This document shows positions 27,164 to 36,440 of a stretch of DNA of 64,000 nt, one piece after another. Numbering within the stretch: position 1 is the first letter of the stretch; each line of letters opens with the position of its first letter. The DNA is from Thioclava pacifica DSM 10166 (GTDB taxonomy: Bacteria > Pseudomonadota > Alphaproteobacteria > Rhodobacterales > Rhodobacteraceae): contig NZ_AUND01000038.1 in NCBI RefSeq assembly GCF_000714535.1, forward strand, positions 124,001 to 188,000. The letters run 5' to 3'. The notes beneath the pieces are model-generated. The model saw nothing but the letters and a program-made list of their open reading frames with translations. It was not told where the DNA came from and made no database searches. The translations under genes and the position numbers were made by a program.

Positions 27164-28744
27164 TCAGTCAGGAATGTAATCGCCTAGAACTGGCAGTGAC
27201 TTCCCGATGAAACGGGTCAGCCGTGCATCGCCCGCGCTTGGATCTTCGCCCGCGGCCAGCGGCGTCACGTAGCGTACCAGCGCCCCATCGGTGCGCCCGC
27301 GTGTCACCCCGTCCACGATCACCGAGAGCTTTGCGCGCCAATCGCTCGTCATCGTTACACCGCGCTCGTCGAACCAGTAATAGACGAGTTGCCGGTTGAG
27401 CCCCTTCGCGATGATCGCGCGGTTGACCTCGAAAGGCGCGCGGCCGGGCAGAGCGATACGGTGCGGGGTGAAGGCGCTGACCTCCCAGCCGCCTGCAGGC
27501 AGGCAGACCTCTGGCGAATGGATGCCCGTGCCGCCCGTCTGATCGGCATACCAGGCAACGAAAAGATTTACCCGCGCTTCGCTCGCCACATGGGTATAGA
27601 CCGCGTTGAGGTAATCGCTCGCGCCCAGCACATCCTCGATCTCGGGGGTGAGCGGGTAGCGCATCCCTTCCCAATCTCCGATCCGGCCGGGGAAGGTCGC
27701 GAAGGCGAAGCGGTCGGGCAGGCTGCTCCCCATCCGTGGCAGGCTCAGCCAGGCGGCGGTCGCCAGCGCGCTGAGCGCCAGCGCCAAGAACAGGGCGCGC
27801 GTGGGGGCGATGCTCAGCAACCGCCGGGCCTCGGGCGCGAAGCGGCGATAGTCGAGGTCAAGCGCCTCGGCCAGCGGCAGCGGGCGCGGCGTCAGCCGTT
27901 GCAGGCCGATCGCGGCGAGGCTCAGGATCGCGATCGCGGCCCCGAAGATCACCCAGCCCTCGAAGACATGAAGAAAACCCTCGGCCTGCCCGATCCCGTA
28001 GGAATTGACGAGGATCGCCACCACCCCGATCCGCAGGCTGTTGAGCGCCACGGTGAGGGGCGCCGCCATCGCGAAGAGCACCGCCTTGTGCCAGAAGGGC
28101 CCGCGATAGAGGATCCCGAAGAGATAGGAAAAGCTCAGGATCGGAAAGAGGTAGCGCAGCCCGGAACAGGCCTCGGCCACCTGAAGCTTGAAGACGCCGA
28201 GGTCGATCACATTGCCTTCGAGAAAAACCGGAATGTCGACTGCGCGCACCAGGGCCACGCCCAGCTCCGAGGAGATCGTCTGCAAGGCGATCGTCAACCG
28301 CCAGTAAAGGATCTGCGGCAAGGGCAGCATGAAGATCAGATGCAACACCGGCTTCCAGTGCCGTCGCCCCGCCTCCCAGCCCATCACCAGCAGCACGACC
28401 CCCAGAAGCCAGACGATCAGCGCGTAGGTCACGATGTCAGGGATCTGCGCGAGCGTGCCGAAAGCGCCCAGCGTAAGCCCGAGCCCGATCACCGCGATCC
28501 CCGGCCAGCGGCGCGTGGGGCCATCGGGCAGCGCGGGGGCGTGGCGCAGTTCACGGGCAAAAAGATAGAGCGAGATCAGCGGGATGATCGGTCCGTGGCT
28601 ATATTCCGGCGTGGACCAGGCCGCTGCGAGGCTCTCGACACCGATCGCGAAGAACGGCGCGGAGATAAGGGCGAGCGCAATAAGGCCAAGCGCGCCCCAA
28701 GGCAGGGCGCGCACCCGTCCCGGAAAGGTGCTCGTCGTGATCAT
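27164..28744 (-). CDS. xrtD: Exosortase XrtD with fused EpsI domain
   Basis: 526 residues. The N-terminal 300 or so residues are a polytopic exosortase, a membrane transpeptidase that processes proteins with PEP-CTERM-like tails. The catalytic triad is visible: Cys193 (EACSGLRYLF), Arg238 (NSLRIG) and His259 (HVFEGW). The C-terminal 200 residues are an EpsI-like domain (IHSPEVCLPAGGWEV, NRQLVYYWFDERG). This fusion is the hallmark of XrtD, reported to sort VPLPA-CTERM proteins in Rhodobacterales (from memory). The ATG at 28744 follows GAGGCGAG. No matching substrate gene is in the window. Confidence 0.9.
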   Translation of the reverse strand: MITTSTFPGRVRALPWGALGLIALALISAPFFAIGVESLAAAWSTPEYSHGPIIPLISLYLFARELRHAPALPDGPTRRWPGIAVIGLGLTLGAFGTLAQIPDIVTYALIVWLLGVVLLVMGWEAGRRHWKPVLHLIFMLPLPQILYWRLTIALQTISSELGVALVRAVDIPVFLEGNVIDLGVFKLQVAEACSGLRYLFPILSFSYLFGILYRGPFWHKAVLFAMAAPLTVALNSLRIGVVAILVNSYGIGQAEGFLHVFEGWVIFGAAIAILSLAAIGLQRLTPRPLPLAEALDLDYRRFAPEARRLLSIAPTRALFLALALSALATAAWLSLPRMGSSLPDRFAFATFPGRIGDWEGMRYPLTPEIEDVLGASDYLNAVYTHVASEARVNLFVAWYADQTGGTGIHSPEVCLPAGGWEVSAFTPHRIALPGRAPFEVNRAIIAKGLNRQLVYYWFDERGVTMTSDWRAKLSVIVDGVTRGRTDGALVRYVTPLAAGEDPSAGDARLTRFIGKSLPVLGDYIPD

Positions 28745-28887
28745 CTGCTCGCCTCTTGGCCGTCTGATGCGGCGCTTGGAGATCATGCTACCCGCGACGG
28801 GCGCAAAGCCAAAGCGCAAAGCGCGGGTGAAGTCGGGGCGGGGACGAGCTGTGCCCTTTTTCCCCCGCTATCGTGGAGCTAAGCCGC

Positions 28888-31350
28888 TCAGCGCGTTTCG
28901 CGAAGTTTGGCGAGCGTGGAGGGCGCATCGGCCATCTGTGCGGGCAAAGCATCGCCTGCCAGCGCGATTGCCTGTTCAAGCACCCGCGCGGCGTCGTCGC
29001 GCGCACCGGTTGCCGCCAACACCATCGCGTAGTGATATTGCGCGAGCGCCACCTCTGGCATCCCGGCCGCCGCCGCTGCCAGCAGCGGTTTGGCGGTCTT
29101 GTAATCGCCGAGCCTGTATTCCGCCCAGCCATAGGTGTCCTTGAAGGCCGGTTCGGGCCGCTCGCGGAAGCGTTTGGCGATGCGCGCGGCGCGTTCGAGG
29201 CTGGCCTCGTCGTCGCGATGCTGGCTGAGCAGGCTCGCGAGATTGTTGGCCACGATCAGGTCGCCGCTATCGCGCGCGTAGAGATCTTCATAGGTGGCAA
29301 TGGCGGCGTCGAAATCCCCGGATTTCTCTTCCGACCGCGCTCGGTAGAGCAACAGCAGCGGATCGGCATGCGGCGCGGATTTCAACGCCTCCGCAATCAC
29401 CTCCGCTGCCGCCGCTTCTTTGCCCTGCGCGGCCAGCAGCCGGTAGAGCTGGCGCGCGGGAGCAGGGTCTTCGGGCGCCTCGGTCATGAGGTCGCGCAGC
29501 CCCGCTTCGGCGCTCTGCGGATCACCCAGCATCGCGGCGAGATTGGCCGAGAGCATTCGCAGCCCGCGATCTTCTGGGCGCTGCGCGAGCTGTTCGTCGA
29601 GATAGGCGCGCGCAGCCCCCGCGCGTCCCGCCCCGATCTGTGCCTGCACCACCGCCGCGACCGCCGCATCCCCGCCGCCATTTGCGTCGGCGAGAGATTT
29701 AAGCGTCTCGATTGCGTTGTCGGTGCGCCCGCGCCCCATCAGGATCGCCGCGCGGATCGACTGCGCGAGCGCCTGGGTCTCGGGCAGATCGAGCGCGGCA
29801 AGCTGATCGGCGATAGCATGCGCCTGGGGCCAGTCATTGTCCTTGAGCGCGAGATCGGCCTGACGTTGCAGGATGCCCGGAGAACCGGGATTGCGCTGCG
29901 CAGCCTCGGCGAGCAGGTCGCCTGCGGCCTTGCCCCGATCCTGCGAGAGCAGGAAATCGGCATAGCGGATCGCTTCAGGAGCAGCATGATTGGCGGCCTC
30001 ATAGGCCTGTGCAAAGCGCGCCCGCGCGAGATCGGGGGCGCCTTCGCGCAGATCGGCCTCGGCCATCAGGGTGAGCGTGTCGGGATTGGTCGGATCTTGT
30101 TGCAGTGCGGTGCGCAGATCGACGATGGCTGTATCGAAATGGTCGCTCGCGATGGCCCAGCTTGCACGCTGTTGCAGCGCGGGAACGTTGAGGGGGTCGG
30201 CCGTCAGCACGGTCTCGATCTCGGTGCGTGCCGCCCCGGTCTCGCCTGCGGCCTCGAGCATTCGCGCATAGGCGACCTGCATTCGGGCGCGCTCTTCACC
30301 TTCGGGCAGGTGTGCCAGCAGTGCCTTCATTCGCGCGAGCGCATCCTCCTTGCGGCCTGCACGAAACGCGAGGTCGGCGCGCATTGCCGTGAAGATCGCC
30401 TCATTGGGATTGCCCTGGGACTCCGCGATCAGCGCATCGAGTTCGCGCGCCGCAGCCTCTGCCCCGCGTGCCCGGGCAAGGAAGCGCACCAGGTCGACAT
30501 ATCCCTCGGTCTGACTTTGCGGATCGGTGGCGAGCCGACGCAGGAAACGCGCCGCGCCCTCGGGATCGTCGCGCAGCACGTACCAGGCCACGAGAGCCGT
30601 GCGCGTCTTGGGGTCGTCGGGAAAGAGCTTCTGCATCGTCTCGAGCTGGGCGCCGATCTTGTCGGTCCGGTTCAGCGCGCTGAGTAGCTCGAGGCGCAGC
30701 ACTTGCAGGCGATATTGCTTCGGCTCGCGGGCAAGCGCTGCGTCGAGCGCATCAAGCGCACCCGCGCGATCGCCCGCCGCATTGCGCGCGTCGATCAACA
30801 CATGCCAGGCGGTCGGCACATCGGGGGCTTCTTCGGTGAGCCGCTTGGCCTCCTGCGCGATTTCGGGGTAGGCGCTCCGGTCGGACCGTGCCATTGCCGC
30901 GCGCAGCGACAGCGCCACCGAAACCGCCCGCGCACCCGGATCGTCGGGCAACAGCTCAAGCGTCCGACGCGTTTGATCGCGCGCACCCGTCAAGTTGCCC
31001 GAGCGCAGCGATAGCTCGGCCAGAATGCGATGGATGTCGGCGAGATCGGGATATTGCTCGGACAGGCGCAGATATTGGCTATAGGCCTCCTGAAGGCGGC
31101 CTTGCTGCAGCAGAATATCTGCATAGAGCCTGCGCGCTTGCTGATGCGAGCCGTCATAATCGAAGACATTACGCAGCTCGACCAGCGCGCGCGGAACATC
31201 GCCCTGCGCCAGGAGCGCTTCGGCCGAACGGTAGAATTCCTCGGCCTTCTCCTGCTTGCTCTTGCAGCCCGCGAGTGCGAGTCCTGCGCAAAGCAGAAGC
31301 GCTGCGGATCGCGCGGAAAAAGGTTGAGACATCTGTTCTGGCCTGCTCAT
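28888..31350 (-). CDS. prsT: PrsT-type TPR lipoprotein of the exosortase/EPS system
   Basis: 820 residues. A lipoprotein signal peptide with lipobox LALAGC is followed by a long solenoid of tetratricopeptide repeats over the whole protein. Size, lipobox and neighbours match the PEP-CTERM-system TPR protein PrsT. Likely a periplasmic, outer-membrane-anchored scaffold for polymer export. The ATG at 31350 is used; the ATG at 31332 is also possible and leaves the signal peptide intact. It precedes xrtD on the same strand and is divergent from the ATPase-Wzz-kinase operon. Confidence 0.85.
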   Translation of the reverse strand: MSRPEQMSQPFSARSAALLLCAGLALAGCKSKQEKAEEFYRSAEALLAQGDVPRALVELRNVFDYDGSHQQARRLYADILLQQGRLQEAYSQYLRLSEQYPDLADIHRILAELSLRSGNLTGARDQTRRTLELLPDDPGARAVSVALSLRAAMARSDRSAYPEIAQEAKRLTEEAPDVPTAWHVLIDARNAAGDRAGALDALDAALAREPKQYRLQVLRLELLSALNRTDKIGAQLETMQKLFPDDPKTRTALVAWYVLRDDPEGAARFLRRLATDPQSQTEGYVDLVRFLARARGAEAAARELDALIAESQGNPNEAIFTAMRADLAFRAGRKEDALARMKALLAHLPEGEERARMQVAYARMLEAAGETGAARTEIETVLTADPLNVPALQQRASWAIASDHFDTAIVDLRTALQQDPTNPDTLTLMAEADLREGAPDLARARFAQAYEAANHAAPEAIRYADFLLSQDRGKAAGDLLAEAAQRNPGSPGILQRQADLALKDNDWPQAHAIADQLAALDLPETQALAQSIRAAILMGRGRTDNAIETLKSLADANGGGDAAVAAVVQAQIGAGRAGAARAYLDEQLAQRPEDRGLRMLSANLAAMLGDPQSAEAGLRDLMTEAPEDPAPARQLYRLLAAQGKEAAAAEVIAEALKSAPHADPLLLLYRARSEEKSGDFDAAIATYEDLYARDSGDLIVANNLASLLSQHRDDEASLERAARIAKRFRERPEPAFKDTYGWAEYRLGDYKTAKPLLAAAAAGMPEVALAQYHYAMVLAATGARDDAARVLEQAIALAGDALPAQMADAPSTLAKLRETR

Positions 31351-31563
31351 TGCGCTCTATGCGGCGCTTTCGTGTAGTCTACCGATTTTGCGCCCTTCGA
31401 TAAAGGCTTTCGCGCAGTCGCAGGGTCCAGCCGGCGGATCGGCGGGTAAAACTTGCGACAGATGTGCCGCAGCGCGGGGTTTTGGGCAGGGAAATGTTGC
31501 GATTTGCGCAGATTTCCGGTTCACTGGCGAAAACAGAACGAGGCCAAAGGCCCGGATACAGGC

Positions 31564-32460
31564 ATGAATGAGATCTACACCGAATTCTTCGGACTGGCGG
31601 AGCGGCCATTTTCGCTGCTGCCCGATCCCGATTTCATCTATTGGTCGCCCGAGCATCGGCACGCGGTGACGATGCTCGAATACGGGCTGTTCTCGCGCGC
31701 GCCGATCACGCTGATCACCGGGGAAGTGGGCGCGGGCAAGACGACGCTGCTGCGCTACCTGATGGCCTCGATCTCCGATGATGTGACGATGGCGCTGGTC
31801 TCGAATGCGCGCGGCGGTCGGGAGGATGTGATCCGCTGGATCATGCTTTCGCTCGGTCAGCGGATCGAGCCGGGCGAGGATTACGTTCTCATCTACGACC
31901 GTTTCCAGCAATTCCTGATCTCGGAATATGCCGCCGGTCGGCGCGTGGTGGTGGTGATCGACGAGGCGCAAAACCTCGATGCGGGGGTGCTCGAGGAGCT
32001 GCGCATGATCACCAATATCAACGCCGACAAGGACGAGCTGGTGCAGCTGATCCTGATGGGGCAGCCCGAGCTGCGCGACCTGATCGCGAAACCAGAGCTG
32101 CGCCAGTTCGCGCAGCGGGTCTCCTCGGGGTTCCATCTCGGACCGATGCCCGCCGATTGTGCGCAGGCCTATATCGATCATCGCCTGTCTGTCGCCGGAG
32201 CGGCGCGTCAGATCTTCACGCCCGAAGCCTCGCAGAAGGTGCATGCCTATTGCGGCGGCATCCCGCGTCTGATGAACCAACTTGCCGATCTCGGGATGGT
32301 CTATGCCTATTCCGCGCGCTCCGACGAGGTGACCGCCGAGATCATCGACAAGGTGATCGAGGACAATGTCTTTTACTTGCCCGTCGAAAGCCAACGCCAG
32401 CGTCCGCGCGCGGTGGCCGGGCGGGGCGAGGGGGATCTCGCTGCGCGCGGGAGGCCGTGA
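31564..32460 (+). CDS. ExeA/GspA-like AAA ATPase of the exosortase-associated EPS cluster
   Basis: 298 residues. Starts YTEFFGLAERPFSLLPDPDFIY, the signature of ExeA-like and XrtA-associated ATPases. Walker A GEVGAGKTT is at 53-61 and Walker B VVVVIDEAQNLD near 135-146, followed by the sensor MGQPELRD. Proteins of this type accompany exosortase/EPS loci and probably power assembly of an envelope complex. The C-terminus is a short Arg/Gly-rich tail. The ATG at 31564 is chosen by alignment; its ribosome site is weak. It overlaps the next gene as TGATG. Confidence 0.9.
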   Translation: MNEIYTEFFGLAERPFSLLPDPDFIYWSPEHRHAVTMLEYGLFSRAPITLITGEVGAGKTTLLRYLMASISDDVTMALVSNARGGREDVIRWIMLSLGQRIEPGEDYVLIYDRFQQFLISEYAAGRRVVVVIDEAQNLDAGVLEELRMITNINADKDELVQLILMGQPELRDLIAKPELRQFAQRVSSGFHLGPMPADCAQAYIDHRLSVAGAARQIFTPEASQKVHAYCGGIPRLMNQLADLGMVYAYSARSDEVTAEIIDKVIEDNVFYLPVESQRQRPRAVAGRGEGDLAARGRP

Positions 32461-33968
32461 TGCGCGATCTGCGCTTTTACGCCTCACTTCTGCTGCGTCG
32501 TCTGCACTGGCTGATCCTGCTCACGCTGATCGGGACGATGGCGGGGCTGGTCGTGGCGCGGCTGATCACGCCGATCTATGAGGCCAATGCGCTGCTTGTG
32601 GTCGAGGGAGAACGCATCCCCGACCAGCTCGCCTCTTCGACGGTGCAGACCGATACCAATGCCAAACTTCAGGTGATCCGCAAGCGGGTGCTGGCCCGCG
32701 ACAACCTGCTCGACATGGCGCGGCGGATGGACCTTTACCCGGGGCTTCTCACAGCCTCGGGCGCGCGCGATGTCGACGCGGTTTTCAGCGCGCTGAGCAA
32801 TGATCTCTCGATCGAAATCACGAAGGATGCGGGCTCCGGGGGCGACCGAAAGAATGCAACCTTCATGACCGTATCCTATATTGCGGGCTCGCCCACGCGG
32901 GCCGCGCAGGTGGCGAATGAACTGGTTACGCGCATCCTCAAGGAAGATGCCGATATACGCACCAAAGCCGCGCGGGACACGCTCGATTTCTTCTCGCGCG
33001 AAGTCGACCGCCTGAATGCCGAACTCGCGAAATCTTCCGCCGCGATCCTCCAGTTCAAGCAGGAAAATTCCGCGGCCCTGCCGGAGCGTTTGCCGGTGTT
33101 GCGCGATCAGTTCGCGGCGCTTCAGCTCTCTGCGCCGCAACTCGCAGACCAGATCAAGGAAATCGAGGATCAGAAGGACCGGCTGATCCGACGCCGCGAG
33201 GTCTCGGGCAAAGAGGTCGATCTTGACGCGATCTATCCCCCTGCACAGCGAGATCTGGCCCGGCTCGAGGCGCAGCGGGACGCGCTGCGTCAGGTGCTGC
33301 CCTCCGACGATCCGCGCATCGCTGCGCTCGGGGCGCAGATCGTGGAGTTGGGCGCTGGCGCCTCGGTGCCGCTCGCGAAACCGGCTTCTGCTTTCGAAGA
33401 GCGGCTGCGCGCGCTTGAAAACGACCTGTTTGCGGCCCGCGCCCGTCAGGAGGCGGCCGAGGTTCAGATGGCTCAGCTTCAGACCGAGATCGCGAAGGTT
33501 CCGGCAAATGCCGCCGCTCTCGAGGCGCTGCAACGCGATCACGAGAACCTGCTCGACCAGTACGGCCGCGCGACGAAATCCCGCGCAGTGGCCGAAACCG
33601 GCGATACGATCGAGTCTCTGGCGAAGGGCGAAAAGCTGACCGTGATCGATCAGGCGGTCGCGCCGAACGAACCGGTCAAGCCCAACCGCAAGACGATCAC
33701 CATCGCGGGCTTCGGGGCAGGCTTCGTCCTCGGGCTGTTGCTGATCGTCGGGCGCGAGCTCCTCAATCCCGGTATCCGCCGTCCCGAGGATCTGCAACGC
33801 CAGCTGGGCATCACCGCCTTCGCGACCTTGCCCTATATCGCGACGCCCGCCGATCTGGCGCTGCGTCGGCGCCAATTCATGATTTCCTCGGGAATGGTGC
33901 TTGGCGCTCTGATCGTGGTTCTTGTTCTTTTCGGGCTGCTCTACATGCCGCTCGACCGGATCTTCTGA
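32460..33968 (+). CDS. Wzz/GumC-type polysaccharide co-polymerase
   Basis: 502 residues with two membrane segments, near residues 13-35 and near the C-terminus (about 475-497). Between them lies a large periplasmic domain with long coiled coils, and a GNVR-like juxtamembrane stretch (APNEPVKPNRKTITIAGFGAGF). Such proteins set polymer length and gate export. Starts on the last base of the ATPase stop (TGATG), so the two are translationally coupled. The tyrosine kinase follows after 14 bp, the usual split BY-kinase pair. Confidence 0.92.
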   Translation: MRDLRFYASLLLRRLHWLILLTLIGTMAGLVVARLITPIYEANALLVVEGERIPDQLASSTVQTDTNAKLQVIRKRVLARDNLLDMARRMDLYPGLLTASGARDVDAVFSALSNDLSIEITKDAGSGGDRKNATFMTVSYIAGSPTRAAQVANELVTRILKEDADIRTKAARDTLDFFSREVDRLNAELAKSSAAILQFKQENSAALPERLPVLRDQFAALQLSAPQLADQIKEIEDQKDRLIRRREVSGKEVDLDAIYPPAQRDLARLEAQRDALRQVLPSDDPRIAALGAQIVELGAGASVPLAKPASAFEERLRALENDLFAARARQEAAEVQMAQLQTEIAKVPANAAALEALQRDHENLLDQYGRATKSRAVAETGDTIESLAKGEKLTVIDQAVAPNEPVKPNRKTITIAGFGAGFVLGLLLIVGRELLNPGIRRPEDLQRQLGITAFATLPYIATPADLALRRRQFMISSGMVLGALIVVLVLFGLLYMPLDRIF

Positions 33969-33982
33969 GAAGGGAAGGGCAG

Positions 33983-34840
33983 ATGGCCGAGAGAATTCGC
34001 GATGCGATCGCCAAGGCCCGGGCGGCCCGGATGGGGCAGGGTGGGCCGGACCCGCGTCCGCTGAACGCGGCGCCGCAGGCGATGACGCTGCGTGCCGGAC
34101 CCGCCGGTGCGGCGTGGGCCGCACTCTCGCCGCTCGAGCCGAGCCCGGTCAGCCTGCGCACCAAGCGGGTCGTGGCGCGCGAGGGTGGGGCGGAGGCTGG
34201 CCCCTTCGACATGCTGCGCACCAAGATCTTGCAACAGATGCGGACGAATGGCTGGACGCGCCTGGCGATCACCTCGCCGTCAGCGGGCTGCGGTAAATCC
34301 ACCATCGCGCTCAATCTGGCCTTCAGCCTCGCGCGCCAGGAGGAGATTTACCCGATCCTGCTCGAAGCTGATTTGCGGCGCCCCTCTCTGGCGAAGTTGC
34401 TCGATATCGAAACGGGGCCGCAGGTCTCGGAGGTCTTCGCGGGACGTGCCGAGTTCTCCGATCACGCTTTGCGGGTGGGGCCGAACCTGGCGCTTGGGCT
34501 CAATACCAAGCCCGTAGCGCGTCCGGCCGAACTGATCCAGTCGAAGACCTCCGGCGAGGCGCTCAAGCGCATCGAGGCGATCTACCGACCCGACCTGATC
34601 ATCTTCGATACCGCTCCGGTTCTGGTCAGCGACGATACGCTGGCGCTCGCGGCCCATGTCGATTGCGTGCTGATCATCGCCGCGACCGAGGAGACGACGA
34701 TCAAGGAGATCGATATCTGCGAGCGCGAACTGGCCGAGCGTACCAATGTGATGGGCGTCGTCGTCAACAAGTTCCGTTTCTCGGGGCCCGAATATGGCTA
34801 TGGCTACGGCTATGGATATGGCGAGGAACACGCGGGCTGA
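33983..34840 (+). CDS. Bacterial tyrosine kinase (CpsD/EpsG-like) with five-tyrosine tail
   Basis: 285 residues. The BY-kinase P-loop TSPSAGCGKST is at 97-107. Walker A' LLEADLRRPSLAKLL and Walker B LIIFDTAPVLVSDD follow. The C-terminus is a Tyr-Gly alternation (five Tyr between residues 271 and 279) followed by EEHAG, a compact version of the tyrosine cluster these kinases phosphorylate in trans. The tail phosphorylation state normally controls interaction with the Wzz partner encoded upstream. Last gene of the operon. Confidence 0.93.
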   Translation: MAERIRDAIAKARAARMGQGGPDPRPLNAAPQAMTLRAGPAGAAWAALSPLEPSPVSLRTKRVVAREGGAEAGPFDMLRTKILQQMRTNGWTRLAITSPSAGCGKSTIALNLAFSLARQEEIYPILLEADLRRPSLAKLLDIETGPQVSEVFAGRAEFSDHALRVGPNLALGLNTKPVARPAELIQSKTSGEALKRIEAIYRPDLIIFDTAPVLVSDDTLALAAHVDCVLIIAATEETTIKEIDICERELAERTNVMGVVVNKFRFSGPEYGYGYGYGYGEEHAG

Positions 34841-34953
34841 GGGCCCCCCTTTGCCTTCCGTCATGCCCGTGCCATATAGCCCCGGTAAGGCGTCCCCGGC
34901 CGAGCCCGGCCGCGCCGTGACCCATGCGCCAAACCCTGATCCGAAAGGCTGCC

Positions 34954-35832
34954 ATGACCCGCACCATCCAATCGCTTGCCGAGATTTCGAAACCTTATGA
35001 CGCGCTGTTCTGCGACCTCTGGGGCTGCCTGCACAATGGCGTGGCCCCCTTTCCCGAGGCGGTCGCGGCCCTTCAGGGCTTTCGCGCGCAGGGCGGCAAG
35101 GTGGTGCTTCTGACCAACGCGCCGCGCCCGGCGAAATTCGTCATCGAGGCGCTCGACCGGATGGGCTGCCCGCGCGATGCCTATGATCTTGTCGTGTCTT
35201 CGGGCGATGCCGCGCAGGATGCGATGTTCGCGGGCGCGGTGGGCAAGAAGGTCTGGCATCTGGGCCCCACGAAAGATGATGGCTTCTTCACCGAAATTCC
35301 GGAGGAATGGCAGGGGCAGGCCGAGATCACCCGCGTCGATTTTGAGGAAGCCGAGGGGATCGTCTGCACCGGACCCTTCGACGAAGACACCGAAGTGCCC
35401 GAGGATTACCGTCCGAAATTCCTGCTCGCGAAGACGCGCGAGCTGCCGATGCTCTGTGCCAATCCAGATATCGTCGTCGATATGGGCGAAAAGCGTATCT
35501 ACTGCGCGGGCGCACTCGCGGCGCTTTATGAGGAGATGGGCGGCGACGCGATGTATTTCGGCAAGCCCCATCCGCCGATCTACGATCTGGCGCGGCGCAA
35601 GCTGGCACGGCTCGGGGGCGTTGACGATGCGCGCATTCTTGCGGTGGGTGACGGGATCAATACCGATGTGCCGGGGGCTGCCGGCGAGGGGATCGATTGT
35701 CTCTTCGTGACCGGTGGTCTGGCGCATGACCAGTTCGGCCCTGACCGGGACAACCCCGATCCCGAGTTGCTGCGTGGCTGGCTCGGCGCGCGCCAGCAGG
35801 ATCCGCTCTATACGATCGGCACCCTGCGTTAA
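34954..35832 (+). CDS. HAD-superfamily subclass IIA phosphatase (TIGR01459-like)
   Basis: 292 residues. The catalytic motif I is CDLWGCLHNG, where the first Asp is the nucleophile; motif II is LLTNAPRP, followed by GKPHPPIYD and motif IV VGDGINTDVPGA. NagD-like. Members dephosphorylate small sugar or nucleotide phosphates; the substrate here is unknown. The ATG at 34954 has GAAAGG upstream; the longer frame from 34924 lacks one. Stands between the EPS operon and metabolic genes. Confidence 0.9.
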   Translation: MTRTIQSLAEISKPYDALFCDLWGCLHNGVAPFPEAVAALQGFRAQGGKVVLLTNAPRPAKFVIEALDRMGCPRDAYDLVVSSGDAAQDAMFAGAVGKKVWHLGPTKDDGFFTEIPEEWQGQAEITRVDFEEAEGIVCTGPFDEDTEVPEDYRPKFLLAKTRELPMLCANPDIVVDMGEKRIYCAGALAALYEEMGGDAMYFGKPHPPIYDLARRKLARLGGVDDARILAVGDGINTDVPGAAGEGIDCLFVTGGLAHDQFGPDRDNPDPELLRGWLGARQQDPLYTIGTLR

Positions 35833-35961
35833 GCCAAAAGTCTAAGGGCAACTTTGTTGCGCCTTTAAGCCTGTTCGGGTAAAAAAGTTGCGCAGGCATC
35901 TTGCCTGTGCGCTGCTGCATGTGCTATGCCGCAGCGCAACATGAACTTCCGGCAGGGACTT

Positions 35962-36411
35962 ATGGATATGCTCGACAATATGCCCCGTGGCACGATCTGC
36001 ATCGAAGATCTGGAAATCGGCATGGTTCGTTATCTGCGCAAGCAGGTGACCGACCGCGATATCGAGATGTTCGCCGAGGTCTCGACCGACCATAACCCCG
36101 TGCACCTGGATGACGACTACGCCCAGGACACGATCTTCGAGGGTCGAATCGCCCACGGCATGCTGACCGCGGGCCTGATCTCTGCGGTGATCGGCGAACA
36201 GCTTCCGGGTCACGGCACGGTTTATCTGGGCCAGTCGCTCAAGTTCATGGCGCCCGTGCGCCCCGGCGATGTGGTCTATGCCGAGGTGAAGGTGACCGCG
36301 ATCGATCATGCGCGCCGCCGTGTCACGCTTGAAACCCATTGCGCGGTGGGCGATACGGTGGTCGTGAAGGGCGAGGCGCTGGTTCTGGCGCCCTCGCGGA
36401 AGTTCGACTGA
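35962..36411 (+). CDS. MaoC-like (R)-hydratase
   Basis: 149 residues of hot-dog fold. Hydratase motif DHNPVHLDDDYA, with GRIAHGMLTAGLISAVIGEQLPG, marks an (R)-specific enoyl-CoA hydratase or a related MaoC dehydratase. Acts in fatty-acid, PHA or ethylmalonyl-CoA-type metabolism; the exact substrate is open. Several in-frame ATGs exist; 35962 has GGCAGGGAC just upstream, and 35968 is also possible. It may be in one unit with ribF, 29 bp downstream. Confidence 0.85.
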   Translation: MDMLDNMPRGTICIEDLEIGMVRYLRKQVTDRDIEMFAEVSTDHNPVHLDDDYAQDTIFEGRIAHGMLTAGLISAVIGEQLPGHGTVYLGQSLKFMAPVRPGDVVYAEVKVTAIDHARRRVTLETHCAVGDTVVVKGEALVLAPSRKFD

Positions 36412-36440
36412 CCCGGCGGGCCCCGCCGGAGGGCGGGGTG

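Noticed and set aside
35847-35925. Hairpins AAGG(G)CAAC-TTT-GTTG and CAGGCA-TCT-TGCCTG after the HAD gene
   Set aside because: Short, imperfect stems without a T run; possible weak terminator, but not strong enough to list as a feature.
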